This document shows, piece after piece, positions 16,727 through 22,625 of a DNA stretch of 30,946 nucleotides. This DNA is from a virus. The translations under genes and the position numbers were made by a program. The notes beneath the pieces were generated by a model. That model saw nothing but the letters and a program-made list of their open reading frames with translations. It made no database searches and was not told the origin of the DNA. The stretch is from positions 1 to 30,946 of the IMG/VR virus record IMGVR_UViG_3300043469_000941. One strand, 5' to 3'. Every line of letters begins with the position of its first letter. Positions within the stretch are counted from its first letter, which is position 1.

Positions 16727-16827
16727 TTATTGTTTTTCACCTGTTTAATAGCATCGATTGTGCCCCAAAATCCAAAAATGATGGCGGCAACTGCGAGAAT
16801 GTAGCCGATTATTTCGCTTATATCCAT
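16723..16827 (-). CDS. Tiny single-pass membrane protein
   Basis: A 34-aa frame, MDISEIIGYILAVAAIIFGF followed by WGTIDAIKQVKNNK, consists of one membrane helix and a short basic C-terminal tail. An AAGGA sequence lies 8 nt before the ATG, and its TGA overlaps the start of the small terminase gene (ATGA). It fills the gap between two genes in the late operon. Function unknown; the start, coupling and composition make translation likely. Confidence 0.6.
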   Translation of the reverse strand: MDISEIIGYILAVAAIIFGFWGTIDAIKQVKNNK

Positions 16828-16848
16828 TTTCGTTCCTTTTTTATCGTG

Positions 16849-16926
16849 TTAATAACTCGTTTTTCCCGTAAACATTGGTATTTCATCGGTGGCCAAATCG
16901 CACTTGTTAACATTTATTTCGTCCAT
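16849..16926 (-). CDS. Possible 25-aa peptide (MDEINVNKCDLATDEIPMF...)
   Basis: A short frame starts inside the end of the preceding 45-aa gene, overlaps it by 13 nt and stops at 16849. It fills most of the remaining space before the membrane peptide. The sequence is acidic with one cysteine. Length makes it uncertain; support is only position and a coding-like composition. Confidence 0.35.
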   Translation of the reverse strand: MDEINVNKCDLATDEIPMFTGKTSY

Positions 16927-17051
16927 TGCGCTTGGCAAACGGCGAACCGCTGGGGTGCGCTTGGGTATTCCTCGAGGGTTTTGGCATCAGCCATGCACCG
17001 TGCAATGAATTCGGGCTTTGTTTCGTTTTCTTTTTTCGTTGGTAAAGGCAT
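16914..17051 (-). CDS. Small conserved protein with CM...QR-AVC motif
   Basis: A 45-aa protein starting MPLPTKKENETKPEFIARCM and ending PSAPQRFAVCQAQWTK. The motif F-x-x-x-C-M, then P-x-x-x-Q-R-x-A-V-C-x-x-x-W is familiar from small phage-encoded segments near head-maturation genes, where two cysteines may bind metal. It is 6 nt downstream of the HAD phosphatase gene. A longer frame in another phase over the same bases is not credible. Role unknown. Confidence 0.6.
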   Translation of the reverse strand: MPLPTKKENETKPEFIARCMADAKTLEEYPSAPQRFAVCQAQWTK

Positions 17052-17057
17052 TGCAGT

Positions 17058-17387
17058 CTATTTATGGAATTCGATTCCTTTGGTTTGTGTCTTTTCGTTA
17101 ATCTTAGTGATTTGCTCGAGGTTATCGTCATAATGGGCACCGATTCGGTATTGATCCATTACATGCCACTTGTCGCGGTTATTCGTGAAGATTACCCGCT
17201 CTTTTTTTATCCCCAAAATCTCGGCAATCGCGTAAACCTCCTCGCTATCCTTTCGCATCCTCGCGGTAATGATGTAAACGGTTGCACCGCCCCCAATGAT
17301 TAACCGCGCGAGCTTTCGCCCCCTCGGGGTACTCAATACCCCATCGTAGTCAAATGAGATGCGTGAAGCGAGTAAGTTGAGTTTCAT
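17058..17387 (-). CDS. HAD-superfamily phosphatase-like protein
   Basis: The 109-aa protein has the HAD signature: motif I FDYDGVLST (D13 nucleophile, D15), motif II Thr in YIITAR, a conserved region RVIFTNNRDKWHV, and motif IV GAHYDDN near residue 86. Such small phage HAD proteins hydrolyse phosphate esters, for example nucleotide or 3'/5' nucleic-acid phosphates; the substrate cannot be read from the sequence. It is short, without a cap domain, as usual in phages. Neighbours are the zinc-binding protein upstream and small genes downstream. Motif placement makes family confident. Confidence 0.75.
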   Translation of the reverse strand: MKLNLLASRISFDYDGVLSTPRGRKLARLIIGGGATVYIITARMRKDSEEVYAIAEILGIKKERVIFTNNRDKWHVMDQYRIGAHYDDNLEQITKINEKTQTKGIEFHK

Positions 17388-17411
17388 GTTTATAAAACGG
17401 AAGGTTTTAGT

Positions 17412-17882
17412 TTATTGCCCCAATTCGTCCACATCGGCCACTTTCACGGAATCTTTGAGAAAGTCAAATATAACCCGTGCATTGCAAGTTGAACACCCGT
17501 AGCGTTGGCCTGTCATCTTAGTGAACCAATTCACCGCCTCTTTTATCATGGTAGCCGTGTAAACGCCCTGAGTTGGCAACCCCGAAACGAAAGTTTGTAA
17601 CGCTTCGGTTTCCTCATCATTGAGTTTGTACCGCCCCCACTTGTTTATCGGGCAACGTGCCAGCGCGTATTTGGTTTTTACAGGCATCTTGCAACCGCAC
17701 AACCTGAGTTTCTTTCGGTAGTGGGTTATTTCATTCGATGCCTCAGCCTCGGCCAAATCCTCAGGCGAGAGTTTATTCCCGAAAAGGAAGGTACCGCAAC
17801 TATGTGTTTCGGGTTTGTAGTGTTTGCACTTACTGCAAATCGTTAGCCTTTCGGCCGCGATCGATGGGGGTACTTTGAACAT
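17412..17882 (-). CDS. Cysteine-rich zinc-binding protein
   Basis: The 156-aa protein has cysteines in metal-binding spacing: C16-x2-C19 with C29, then CGC (C62, C64) in LCGCKMPVKTK, C77 in ARCPINKW, and a second pair C129-x2-C132 near the end. The CGCxMxxKT...CPxxKW pattern is one I associate with phage proteins of unknown function in Bacteroidota viruses. It overlaps the 3' end of the sigma-like gene by 53 nt, unusually long, and the cysteine motif cannot be reached from a later start. A nucleic-acid-binding or regulatory role is plausible; function is not known. Confidence 0.65.
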   Translation of the reverse strand: MFKVPPSIAAERLTICSKCKHYKPETHSCGTFLFGNKLSPEDLAEAEASNEITHYRKKLRLCGCKMPVKTKYALARCPINKWGRYKLNDEETEALQTFVSGLPTQGVYTATMIKEAVNWFTKMTGQRYGCSTCNARVIFDFLKDSVKVADVDELGQ

Positions 17883-18408
17883 TCTTTTTTATTTTGGTAA
17901 TTGCGTTTTCCACAAGTTTGTAAAGTTGTTTTACCGGGATGCCCGTTGCCTTGCTGGCATCCTTATAACTGAAATCGTCCAGCATGTATAACCTCAAAAT
18001 CACGGCATCGAGCTGGGGCATTAGCTGGATGTAAGCATCGAGGTACTCGTTATCTAACCGACTCCCGAGCCACGGGGTAACAGGTTCGGCCAAGTGCTTT
18101 TCACTGAGGGTTTCCCAATTGCGGGAAAACTTACCATATTTCACCCCAAAACGACCCGAGGGGTCGATGTGCATGAGGTACAAAGCACGGTTAACGTAGT
18201 AAAATAGTTTTCCCTCAGCCGCCAGCGCCTCGGCCTTTTCGCGTTGATTTTCGAGAATCTTTAAAAGCGTTTCGGCGAGCAAATCGTCACCCTTCACGGT
18301 GTCACGCGTTAAGCCGCGAGCGAATCGCCGCCACGTTGGGTAATGCTTTTCCAGTTCTATGTCTAAAACTTTTTTCACCCTCGTTTCAATGTAGCAAAAA
18401 ACAAACAT
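17830..18408 (-). CDS. Sigma-70-like regulator (first gene of leftward operon)
   Basis: The 192-aa protein resembles small sigma-70 family proteins: N-terminal helical part LEKHYPTWRRFARGLTRDTV, DLLAETLLKILENQREKAE (region 2-like), and a C-terminal helix-turn-helix FSYKDASKATGIPVKQLYKL (region 4-like). It is the first gene of the leftward block and could direct late transcription. Start is uncertain: the ATG at 18408 overlaps the predicted -7 element of its own promoter, so if that promoter is used, translation would begin later, for instance at the GTG at 18378 (VKKVLDIEL). It overlaps the next gene by 53 nt. Confidence 0.65.
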   Translation of the reverse strand: MFVFCYIETRVKKVLDIELEKHYPTWRRFARGLTRDTVKGDDLLAETLLKILENQREKAEALAAEGKLFYYVNRALYLMHIDPSGRFGVKYGKFSRNWETLSEKHLAEPVTPWLGSRLDNEYLDAYIQLMPQLDAVILRLYMLDDFSYKDASKATGIPVKQLYKLVENAITKIKKNVQSTPIDRGRKANDLQ

Positions 18409-18415
18409 ATCTTTG
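18384..18415 (+). promoter_or_regulatory. Rightward promoter, Bacteroidota type, with TGTAGCAA element
   Basis: TTTC (18384-18387), 20-nt spacer, then TATCTTTG (18408-18415), matching the TAnnTTTG -7 consensus and one base off the TTTG -33 consensus. The spacer has TGTAGCAA (18390-18397), starting 18 nt before the -7, exactly as at the second rightward promoter (21707). The first gene starts at 18443. Confidence 0.55.
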
Positions 18416-18431
18416 TCGGTACTAATTTAAA
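18402..18431 (-). promoter_or_regulatory. Leftward promoter overlapping the rightward one
   Basis: On the minus strand TATGTTTG (18409-18402) fits TAnnTTTG, with TTTA 18 nt upstream (18431-18428). The two -7 elements share bases 18408-18409, so RNA polymerase probably cannot occupy both promoters at once. This would drive the sigma-like gene and late block. Confidence 0.5.
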
Positions 18432-18442
18432 CCCCTATTCCA

Positions 18443-18814
18443 ATGGAAATCGATTCAGTTATTAACGAGGCAAAGCCTCCCGTGTTAACTCCCGTGAATG
18501 AGTTTCTGAGCATCATTCAAAAAAAGTATAATTCGAGCCCCAATTCGTTGGCCGCTGGAGGATATCGCGAGGTATTGAAAATGGCCGAGCAATTCATTAA
18601 CGCCGAATTGGCTTTTGCTAATGCCGCGTATACGGCGGGTTACGAAAAAGCCATTACCGATATTCGCGAGGCTCAAAAGGTAAAACCCGAAAACGAAGGG
18701 GGTGAGCCTAATTGTGGGCCTATGGATAAAAATATAAAGAGCATTACAATAATTGATCCCGTAACAGGTAAAAAATACACACCCGAAAACGAAAAGGAGG
18801 CCGGTAATGTTTAA
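18443..18814 (+). CDS. Hypothetical protein, first gene of rightward block
   Basis: The 123-aa protein begins MEIDSVINEAKPPVLTPVNEF and has a helical middle (YREVLKMAEQFINAELAFAN) and a hydrophilic C terminus. No known motif is visible. Its ATG is about 28 nt downstream of the -7 element, without a Shine-Dalgarno site, as normal for this kind of host. It ends in an 8-nt overlap with the next gene, whose own start is preceded by AAAAGGAGG embedded in this gene's end. Likely an early host-takeover or accessory protein. Confidence 0.6.
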   Translation: MEIDSVINEAKPPVLTPVNEFLSIIQKKYNSSPNSLAAGGYREVLKMAEQFINAELAFANAAYTAGYEKAITDIREAQKVKPENEGGEPNCGPMDKNIKSITIIDPVTGKKYTPENEKEAGNV

Positions 18815-19022
18815 TTTATTCGAGAAAAAAACAAAGTGGGTTGTATTAATAGCATACAATCAAAGTGGAACGGATTACATCGTATTTGTTCGCAAAGGAT
18901 TAAAAAGTGGAATGATTTACTTTAAAACAAAGGCTGTTACACCGAAGTTTGTTTGTAGCTACAATTTCAATTCCACTTTGTTTGATATAAAGAAAGGTTT
19001 TGATGATGTGTTGTCGGCTTAA
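18807..19022 (+). CDS. Small hypothetical protein, AT-rich
   Basis: The 71-aa protein (MFNLFEKKTKWVVLIAYNQS) has beta-like hydrophobic strands WVVLIAYN, TDYIVFVRKG and a basic C-terminal half. A Shine-Dalgarno-like AAAAGGAGG lies 7-8 nt before the ATG. Base composition drops in this gene and the next two, unlike the GC-rich neighbours, suggesting recent acquisition. No family recognised. Confidence 0.55.
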   Translation: MFNLFEKKTKWVVLIAYNQSGTDYIVFVRKGLKSGMIYFKTKAVTPKFVCSYNFNSTLFDIKKGFDDVLSA

Positions 19023-19078
19023 TTGCCTATAACTCAGGAATAACCGAAACAATTAAAACCAAACAAAGGAGGTGACAA

Positions 19079-19318
19079 ATGAAAACTTATAGAAAAACGG
19101 CAACGGTTCAAGCTAAGTTATTTCAAAAAGGTGACGAGGATGGAATGATAGAATGGAATGGTAGGATAAGACCATATATAGAAACACTTGAAAATGAAAA
19201 GCACTTGGGCATATTTGGATGTCATTACCTGTGCGTTGGTATTAAGGGGGAAAGATGGCTTGTTGAAAAAGAAATCTTTGAAACAACCTATGAAGAGGTA
19301 AAAGGAGGTGACAAATGA
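19079..19318 (+). CDS. PGDYG-like small phage protein
   Basis: The 79-aa protein (MKTYRKTATVQAKLFQKGDE) has text similar to small phage proteins of the PGDYG-type family: VQAKLFQKGDED, ETLENEKHLGIFGCHYLC, then VGIKGERWLVEKEIFETTYEEV. In that family a GD-x-I-x-x-G-x-x-G-E-x-W pattern precedes an IF-x-x-TYE end, matching here although the PGD is replaced by CHY. Function is unknown. It begins at repeat copy 1 and its end carries copy 2. Confidence 0.5.
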   Translation: MKTYRKTATVQAKLFQKGDEDGMIEWNGRIRPYIETLENEKHLGIFGCHYLCVGIKGERWLVEKEIFETTYEEVKGGDK

Positions 19319-19446
19319 CAACAGAAAGAATTAAGGAAATCCAAAAAGAAACGGCCTACCCAAATAGTATAAGTGTTCAACAGGCTTTATTGAAAGTGTG
19401 GAATGAGTGTGAACAGGAATACAAATACAAAGGAGGTGACAAATGA
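19315..19446 (+). CDS. Small phage protein (ETAYPNSISVQQALLKVWNEC motif)
   Basis: The 43-aa frame begins MTTERIKEIQKETAYPNSIS and continues VQQALLKVWNECEQEY; it recalls short phage proteins with the same ETAYPNS...QALLQVWNEC pattern. Its start lies in repeat copy 2, overlapping the previous stop (ATGA), and copy 3 is in its own end. The strong ribosome binding site and coupling support translation. Role unknown. Confidence 0.65.
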   Translation: MTTERIKEIQKETAYPNSISVQQALLKVWNECEQEYKYKGGDK

Positions 19447-19628
19447 CAACCGACAAGCTCGATGAAATAATTACCCAGCACTTTGGCACCAAAGCCCTTT
19501 TCTCGGCTCGCATGAAAGTGAGCCGCTTTACCGCTTATCGCTGGCTGAAAGAACCGCACCGAATGACCCTGAAAGACCTGAGCCGCCTGAGCGCAATAAC
19601 GAAAACCCCAATATGTGAACTTTTATGA
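19443..19628 (+). CDS. Small helix-turn-helix protein
   Basis: The 61-aa protein MTTDKLDEIITQHFGTKALF is followed by RMKVSRFTAYRWLKEPHRMT and LKDLSRLSAITKTPICELL, a compact helix-turn-helix with a W-R-W-like recognition helix (TAYRWLKE). It may be a Cro-like regulator of the promoters at 18.4 or 21.7 kb, which carry palindromic sites; this link is inference. Its start uses repeat copy 3, and its stop overlaps the start of the DnaA-like gene (ATGA). Confidence 0.6.
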   Translation: MTTDKLDEIITQHFGTKALFSARMKVSRFTAYRWLKEPHRMTLKDLSRLSAITKTPICELL

Positions 19629-20122
19629 CTGCAAACGAAACGCTAAAAACTGCAACGGCTCTTATCCCCCATCGATATCAAAAGAGGGTTATATCGCTTT
19701 TAATGCCCCATTTCAGCCCCGAAATGATGGCCGAGGCGGTAACGTACCTCGACACGTTAGAAGAGGCTCCATTGGCTCCCGAAGAGATTGTAGAGCATGT
19801 GTTTAAATTGGTAACCGAACTAACGGGCGTGGAAAACATCGCGCAAAGTACGAGCCGCAAACACAAAGAGGTTCTGAGCCGTCAAATGGTAATGCTTGCG
19901 CTTTATTTGGAGTTACCGGGGGCAACGTTTGAAAACATCGGTAAGCTATTCGAGCATAAATTCGACCACGCCTCAGTTATCCACGCCAAAAAATCGATGG
20001 AAACGCGTTACTCATGCGACCCTCATACGCGCAATAAACTGAACGAGCTCGCGAAATGCCTCAGCGATAAAAACCTGAAGGGGCTCGCGCACTTTTTACC
20101 CCAAATCGATATTTTAGCCTGA
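19625..20122 (+). CDS. DnaA domain IV-like DNA-binding protein
   Basis: The 165-aa protein carries in its second half (about residues 70-145) a DnaA C-terminal-like domain: AQSTSRKHKEVLSRQMVML, ALYLELPGATFENIGKLFEH, then DHASVIHAKKS (residues 114-124; the DnaA signature is DHSTVxHA). That domain binds DnaA boxes. The N-terminal half is helical without AAA+ motifs, so this is no full initiator. It lies one small gene before the large terminase, and the intergenic region after that terminase contains DnaA-box-like sequences. It could act in replication initiation, regulation, or packaging; the family call is good, the role is open. Confidence 0.7.
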   Translation: MTANETLKTATALIPHRYQKRVISLLMPHFSPEMMAEAVTYLDTLEEAPLAPEEIVEHVFKLVTELTGVENIAQSTSRKHKEVLSRQMVMLALYLELPGATFENIGKLFEHKFDHASVIHAKKSMETRYSCDPHTRNKLNELAKCLSDKNLKGLAHFLPQIDILA

Positions 20123-20323
20123 ATGGGAAAGCATCGGAAACGATTCGAGGAAATGACAACGGACGAGCTCAGAGGTGAGCGCTGGAGGCTTTACTTTTCC
20201 AACCCGAAAACGGAGGCGGCCATCTTTCAGAAGGGCAAAGATTTGGCGCGAATTAATACCGAACTATATCAACGAACGGGCAACGATGCCTATTTACTAT
20301 ACCGTGTAGGCGATGGCTATTGA
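20123..20323 (+). CDS. Small hypothetical protein before large terminase
   Basis: The 66-aa protein (MGKHRKRFEEMTTDELRGER) is basic, helical, and has no recognised motif. It begins directly after the DnaA-like stop and overlaps the large terminase start by 11 nt, so its translation is coupled to terminase. Nothing in it indicates enzymatic activity. Confidence 0.55.
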   Translation: MGKHRKRFEEMTTDELRGERWRLYFSNPKTEAAIFQKGKDLARINTELYQRTGNDAYLLYRVGDGY

Positions 20324-21611
20324 ATTCCTTCCCAAACAAAACGATGCGCTCGATGCGCTCGGACTCGATTCACCCGCCGAGGTAGTCCTCTTCGGAGGAG
20401 CCGCTGGCGGGGCGAAATCTTTTACAGGTTGCGCGTGGCAAATAATGAGGCGGCTGAAATACCCCGGCACTCGGGGGCTCATTGGACGATCGAAACTCGA
20501 TACCCTCAAAAAGACCACGCTCAAAACGTTTTTCGAGGTTGCGGGGTTGTTTGGACTCGTGGCAAATAAACACTATCAGTTTAACGCCCAATCGAACGTT
20601 ATTACTTTCTCGAATGGCTCGGAAATCATTTTAAAAGACCTGTTCGCTTACCCCTCCGACCCCTCTTTTGATTCCCTCGGCTCGCTCGAGATTACTGATT
20701 CATTTATTGACGAATGCTCTCAGGTGAGTAAAAAGGCAATCGACATCGTTCGAAGCCGTATCCGATACCGACTCACTCAATACAATCTAAGCCCGAAAAC
20801 CTTGCTCACTTGCAACCCATCGAAAGGCTGGCTTTATAACGAGTTTTTCGCCCCATTTCGTGCGAATCAATTGCCCCCTCATTTGGTATTCATTCAATCC
20901 CGCGTGGCTGATAACCCACACTTACCCCCTACCTATGCCGAGACATTGGCGAGGTTGCCCGAGGTGGATCGTAAACGATTATTAGAGGGCGATTGGGATT
21001 TCGATGAAACGTTGGACGCGCTATTTACCACGGACGATTTACTGAGGTGCTTTCGCCCAGCGAGCGAAACGGGCGAGTTATACATCACGGCCGATATTGC
21101 GCGCCTCGGAAAAGATAGAACCGTTATCGCCCTTTGGCGTGGCTTGTCGCTGATTCAAATAACCGAGCTCCGAAAAAAGAAAATAGACGAAACGGCGGCG
21201 GTAATTCGTGAGATGGCCGATTACCACAAAGTAAAACTCTCTAATGTTATTGCCGATGCTGATGGCTTAGGCGCGGGGCTCGTTGATGTGCTCAAGTGCC
21301 GCGAGTTTCGTAACGGCTCAAGAGCCACCAAGCCCGAAAGGTTCGTTAACCTGAAAGCCGAGTGCTTTTTTAAACTGGCCGAACTGGTGGAATTAAACCG
21401 AATCACACTACCAAACCAGCACCGCGACACAATCGTTAAGGAGCTCGATTTAATACGCCGAAAAAACCCCGAAGGCGATGGCAAACTCGCGGTTACGGGT
21501 AAAGAGGAAATAGCCCGCACACATGGAATGAGCCCCGATTACGCCGATGCCGTGGCAATGCGTATGTATTTCGAGCTCTTTCCCAATTACGGGCGTTATT
21601 CGTACGCCTAA
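20313..21611 (+). CDS. terL: Terminase large subunit
   Basis: The 432-aa protein is the DNA-packaging motor. Its ATPase domain has a Walker A-like FGGAAGGAKSFTG (residues 27-39, K35), a Walker B FIDE (131-134) with E as catalytic carboxylate, and a coupling-motif-like TCNPSKGWLY near 167-175. The C-terminal nuclease part has acidic residues typical of the RNase H fold: D261 in ITADIARLGKD, D315/D317 in IADADGLG, and SPDYADAVAMR near the end. It is encoded with early genes on the plus strand, away from the small subunit gene in the leftward late block. Length agrees with the family. Confidence 0.9.
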   Translation: MAIEFLPKQNDALDALGLDSPAEVVLFGGAAGGAKSFTGCAWQIMRRLKYPGTRGLIGRSKLDTLKKTTLKTFFEVAGLFGLVANKHYQFNAQSNVITFSNGSEIILKDLFAYPSDPSFDSLGSLEITDSFIDECSQVSKKAIDIVRSRIRYRLTQYNLSPKTLLTCNPSKGWLYNEFFAPFRANQLPPHLVFIQSRVADNPHLPPTYAETLARLPEVDRKRLLEGDWDFDETLDALFTTDDLLRCFRPASETGELYITADIARLGKDRTVIALWRGLSLIQITELRKKKIDETAAVIREMADYHKVKLSNVIADADGLGAGLVDVLKCREFRNGSRATKPERFVNLKAECFFKLAELVELNRITLPNQHRDTIVKELDLIRRKNPEGDGKLAVTGKEEIARTHGMSPDYADAVAMRMYFELFPNYGRYSYA

Positions 21612-21699
21612 CCTCGGGCATTTTTCCACAACGAAACCCGCGCCAATTGTGGTCTCGCTTGGGTTATCAACACAATTACCGAAAAAAAAGTTAACTTTA

Positions 21700-21732
21700 T
21701 TTGGTTTGTAGCAATTTTGCTACATATATTTG
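21700..21732 (+). promoter_or_regulatory. Second rightward promoter with palindromic operator
   Basis: TTTG (21700-21703), 21-nt spacer, TATATTTG (21725-21732), a full match to the Bacteroidota consensus. The spacer holds a perfect palindrome, TGTAGCAA TT TTGCTACA (21707-21724), ideally placed for a repressor. It shares a block with the 18.4 kb promoter and should drive the recombination and replication genes. Confidence 0.65.
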
Positions 21733-21736
21733 CCGA

Positions 21737-21752
21737 GTTATCAGCGGATAAC
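21737..21752. promoter_or_regulatory. Palindrome GTTATC-AGCG-GATAAC at predicted transcription start
   Basis: A perfect 6-bp inverted repeat with a 4-nt spacer lies immediately after the -7 element, over the predicted start of transcription. It could be an operator for a dimeric regulator, or part of an origin; the TTATC half resembles a DnaA box core. Confidence 0.5.
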
Positions 21753-21791
21753 ATTGGCGGCTCGCCAGTCAGAGCAAAAATTTTTTTTCTT

Positions 21792-21995
21792 ATGAAAACT
21801 CTTTCTTTACGTTCAATCGCGATTCAGATTCGTCAGTTTATTAAACTGAATAACATTCCTCACGCTATGGTGAGCGTGAAGGGCAATCTATTGATTATTG
21901 ATAATTTGGGTTATGATACGGCTCAGAACATCGCTCAAATAGTTACTGGGTTAGATTTTGTTTACTTAACCCCTTCAATGACTCGATTGAAGTAA
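21792..21995 (+). CDS. Small hypothetical protein, first gene of replication operon
   Basis: I take the ATG at 21792 (MKTLSLRSIAIQIRQFIKLN), giving 67 aa; an upstream in-frame ATG lies inside the promoter palindrome. The protein is basic at the N terminus with strand-like IVTGLDFVYLTP near the end. A perfect inverted repeat (CTTCAAT/ATTGAAG, 21973-21992) sits over its last codons. No family recognised. Confidence 0.55.
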   Translation: MKTLSLRSIAIQIRQFIKLNNIPHAMVSVKGNLLIIDNLGYDTAQNIAQIVTGLDFVYLTPSMTRLK

Positions 21996-22058
21996 TCAAA
22001 ACCTCAGGGGCGCGGCTGATTAACGCGCATTCACAAGAAACAATTTAAAATCACTTAT

Positions 22059-22250
22059 ATGTATTTCCTCACCATTTCAAACTACACCAGCGCGCAAACA
22101 TTCGAATTCTCGAACATCCGCGAAGCCCTGAACTCATTTATCGAGCGTTGCGATTCTTTCGGTTACGACTATGCCGAGGACAACGAGGGCAACTTTACCG
22201 CTGGCGGCTTTGGCCACTCTCATGAAATCACGTTAACATCAAATTTTTAA
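22059..22250 (+). CDS. Small hypothetical protein
   Basis: The 63-aa protein (MYFLTISNYTSAQTFEFSNI) has aromatic-rich segments with SFIERCDSFGYDYAEDNEG. No metal-binding or catalytic pattern is visible. The 63-bp gap before it has only a weak 5-bp GC hairpin. Expressed presumably from the 21.7 kb promoter. Confidence 0.5.
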   Translation: MYFLTISNYTSAQTFEFSNIREALNSFIERCDSFGYDYAEDNEGNFTAGGFGHSHEITLTSNF

Positions 22251-22272
22251 ACCCCAAAATCTAATTTTTAAG

Positions 22273-22551
22273 ATGGCACATTTAGAAATCCCCGTGAAAA
22301 TGGTTACTACCGTGGACACATTGAAAATCGAACTCCCTTACTACTGCTCTGATGGGTACACCTGTTGGGCAATCCTCGAGGAAAAAAAGATTATCAGCGT
22401 AAACGATTGGGTTCGTATCGAACAGGCGAACGTTTGGCTACTTAACGAAGTGCCAATGGCGGCCACTCAGCCAGTCGTTAAGCCTATCACTCGAGAGGAA
22501 TTCATGGAAGTGTATAACCGCGTAATTGAGCGCATAAACACGGCCCTATGA
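22273..22551 (+). CDS. Small hypothetical protein
   Basis: The 92-aa protein (MAHLEIPVKMVTTVDTLKIE) contains two close cysteines (YYCSDGYTCW), hydrophobic strands and a helical C terminus (REEFMEVYNRVIERINTA). It is coupled by ATGA to the 25-aa membrane peptide. No family recognised; it lies just before the annealing protein. Confidence 0.55.
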   Translation: MAHLEIPVKMVTTVDTLKIELPYYCSDGYTCWAILEEKKIISVNDWVRIEQANVWLLNEVPMAATQPVVKPITREEFMEVYNRVIERINTAL

Positions 22552-22625
22552 ACGATATCCGAACCGAACTCCGAATCCTTTTAGTAATCAATCTTATCAC
22601 ACTTATATGCTTACTTACCCATTAA
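22548..22625 (+). CDS. Possible 25-aa membrane peptide
   Basis: MNDIRTELRILLVINLITLI continues CLLTH. It is one hydrophobic helix following a charged start, begins in an ATGA overlap with the previous gene and overlaps the next start by 19 nt. It fills the only gap between two genes, so may be a small membrane protein or a translational coupler. Confidence 0.4.
   Translation: MNDIRTELRILLVINLITLICLLTH

Larger units (their letters stand above)
19065..19446 (+). repeat. Three copies of an 18-nt Shine-Dalgarno/start module
   Basis: AAAGGAGGTGACAAATGA occurs at 19065-19082, 19301-19318 and 19429-19446, each just at the start of a gene. The AAAGGAGGTGA part is complementary to the end of bacterial 16S rRNA. 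In copies 2 and 3 it also encodes the C-terminal KGGDK-stop of the preceding gene. Confidence 0.9.
21612..21791 (+). promoter_or_regulatory. 180-bp intergenic region with DnaA-box-like sites
   Basis: No gene here. It has TTTTCCACA (21622-21630) and TTATCAACA (21664-21672), each close to the DnaA box TTATCCACA, an AT-rich stretch (21681-21705), then the promoter and operator. It is a candidate control region or replication origin for the replication operon. Confidence 0.5.

Noticed and set aside
16907-17140. 77-aa minus-strand frame over the HAD gene end
   Set aside because: Conflicts with the better-supported HAD and 45-aa frames, low-complexity basic composition.
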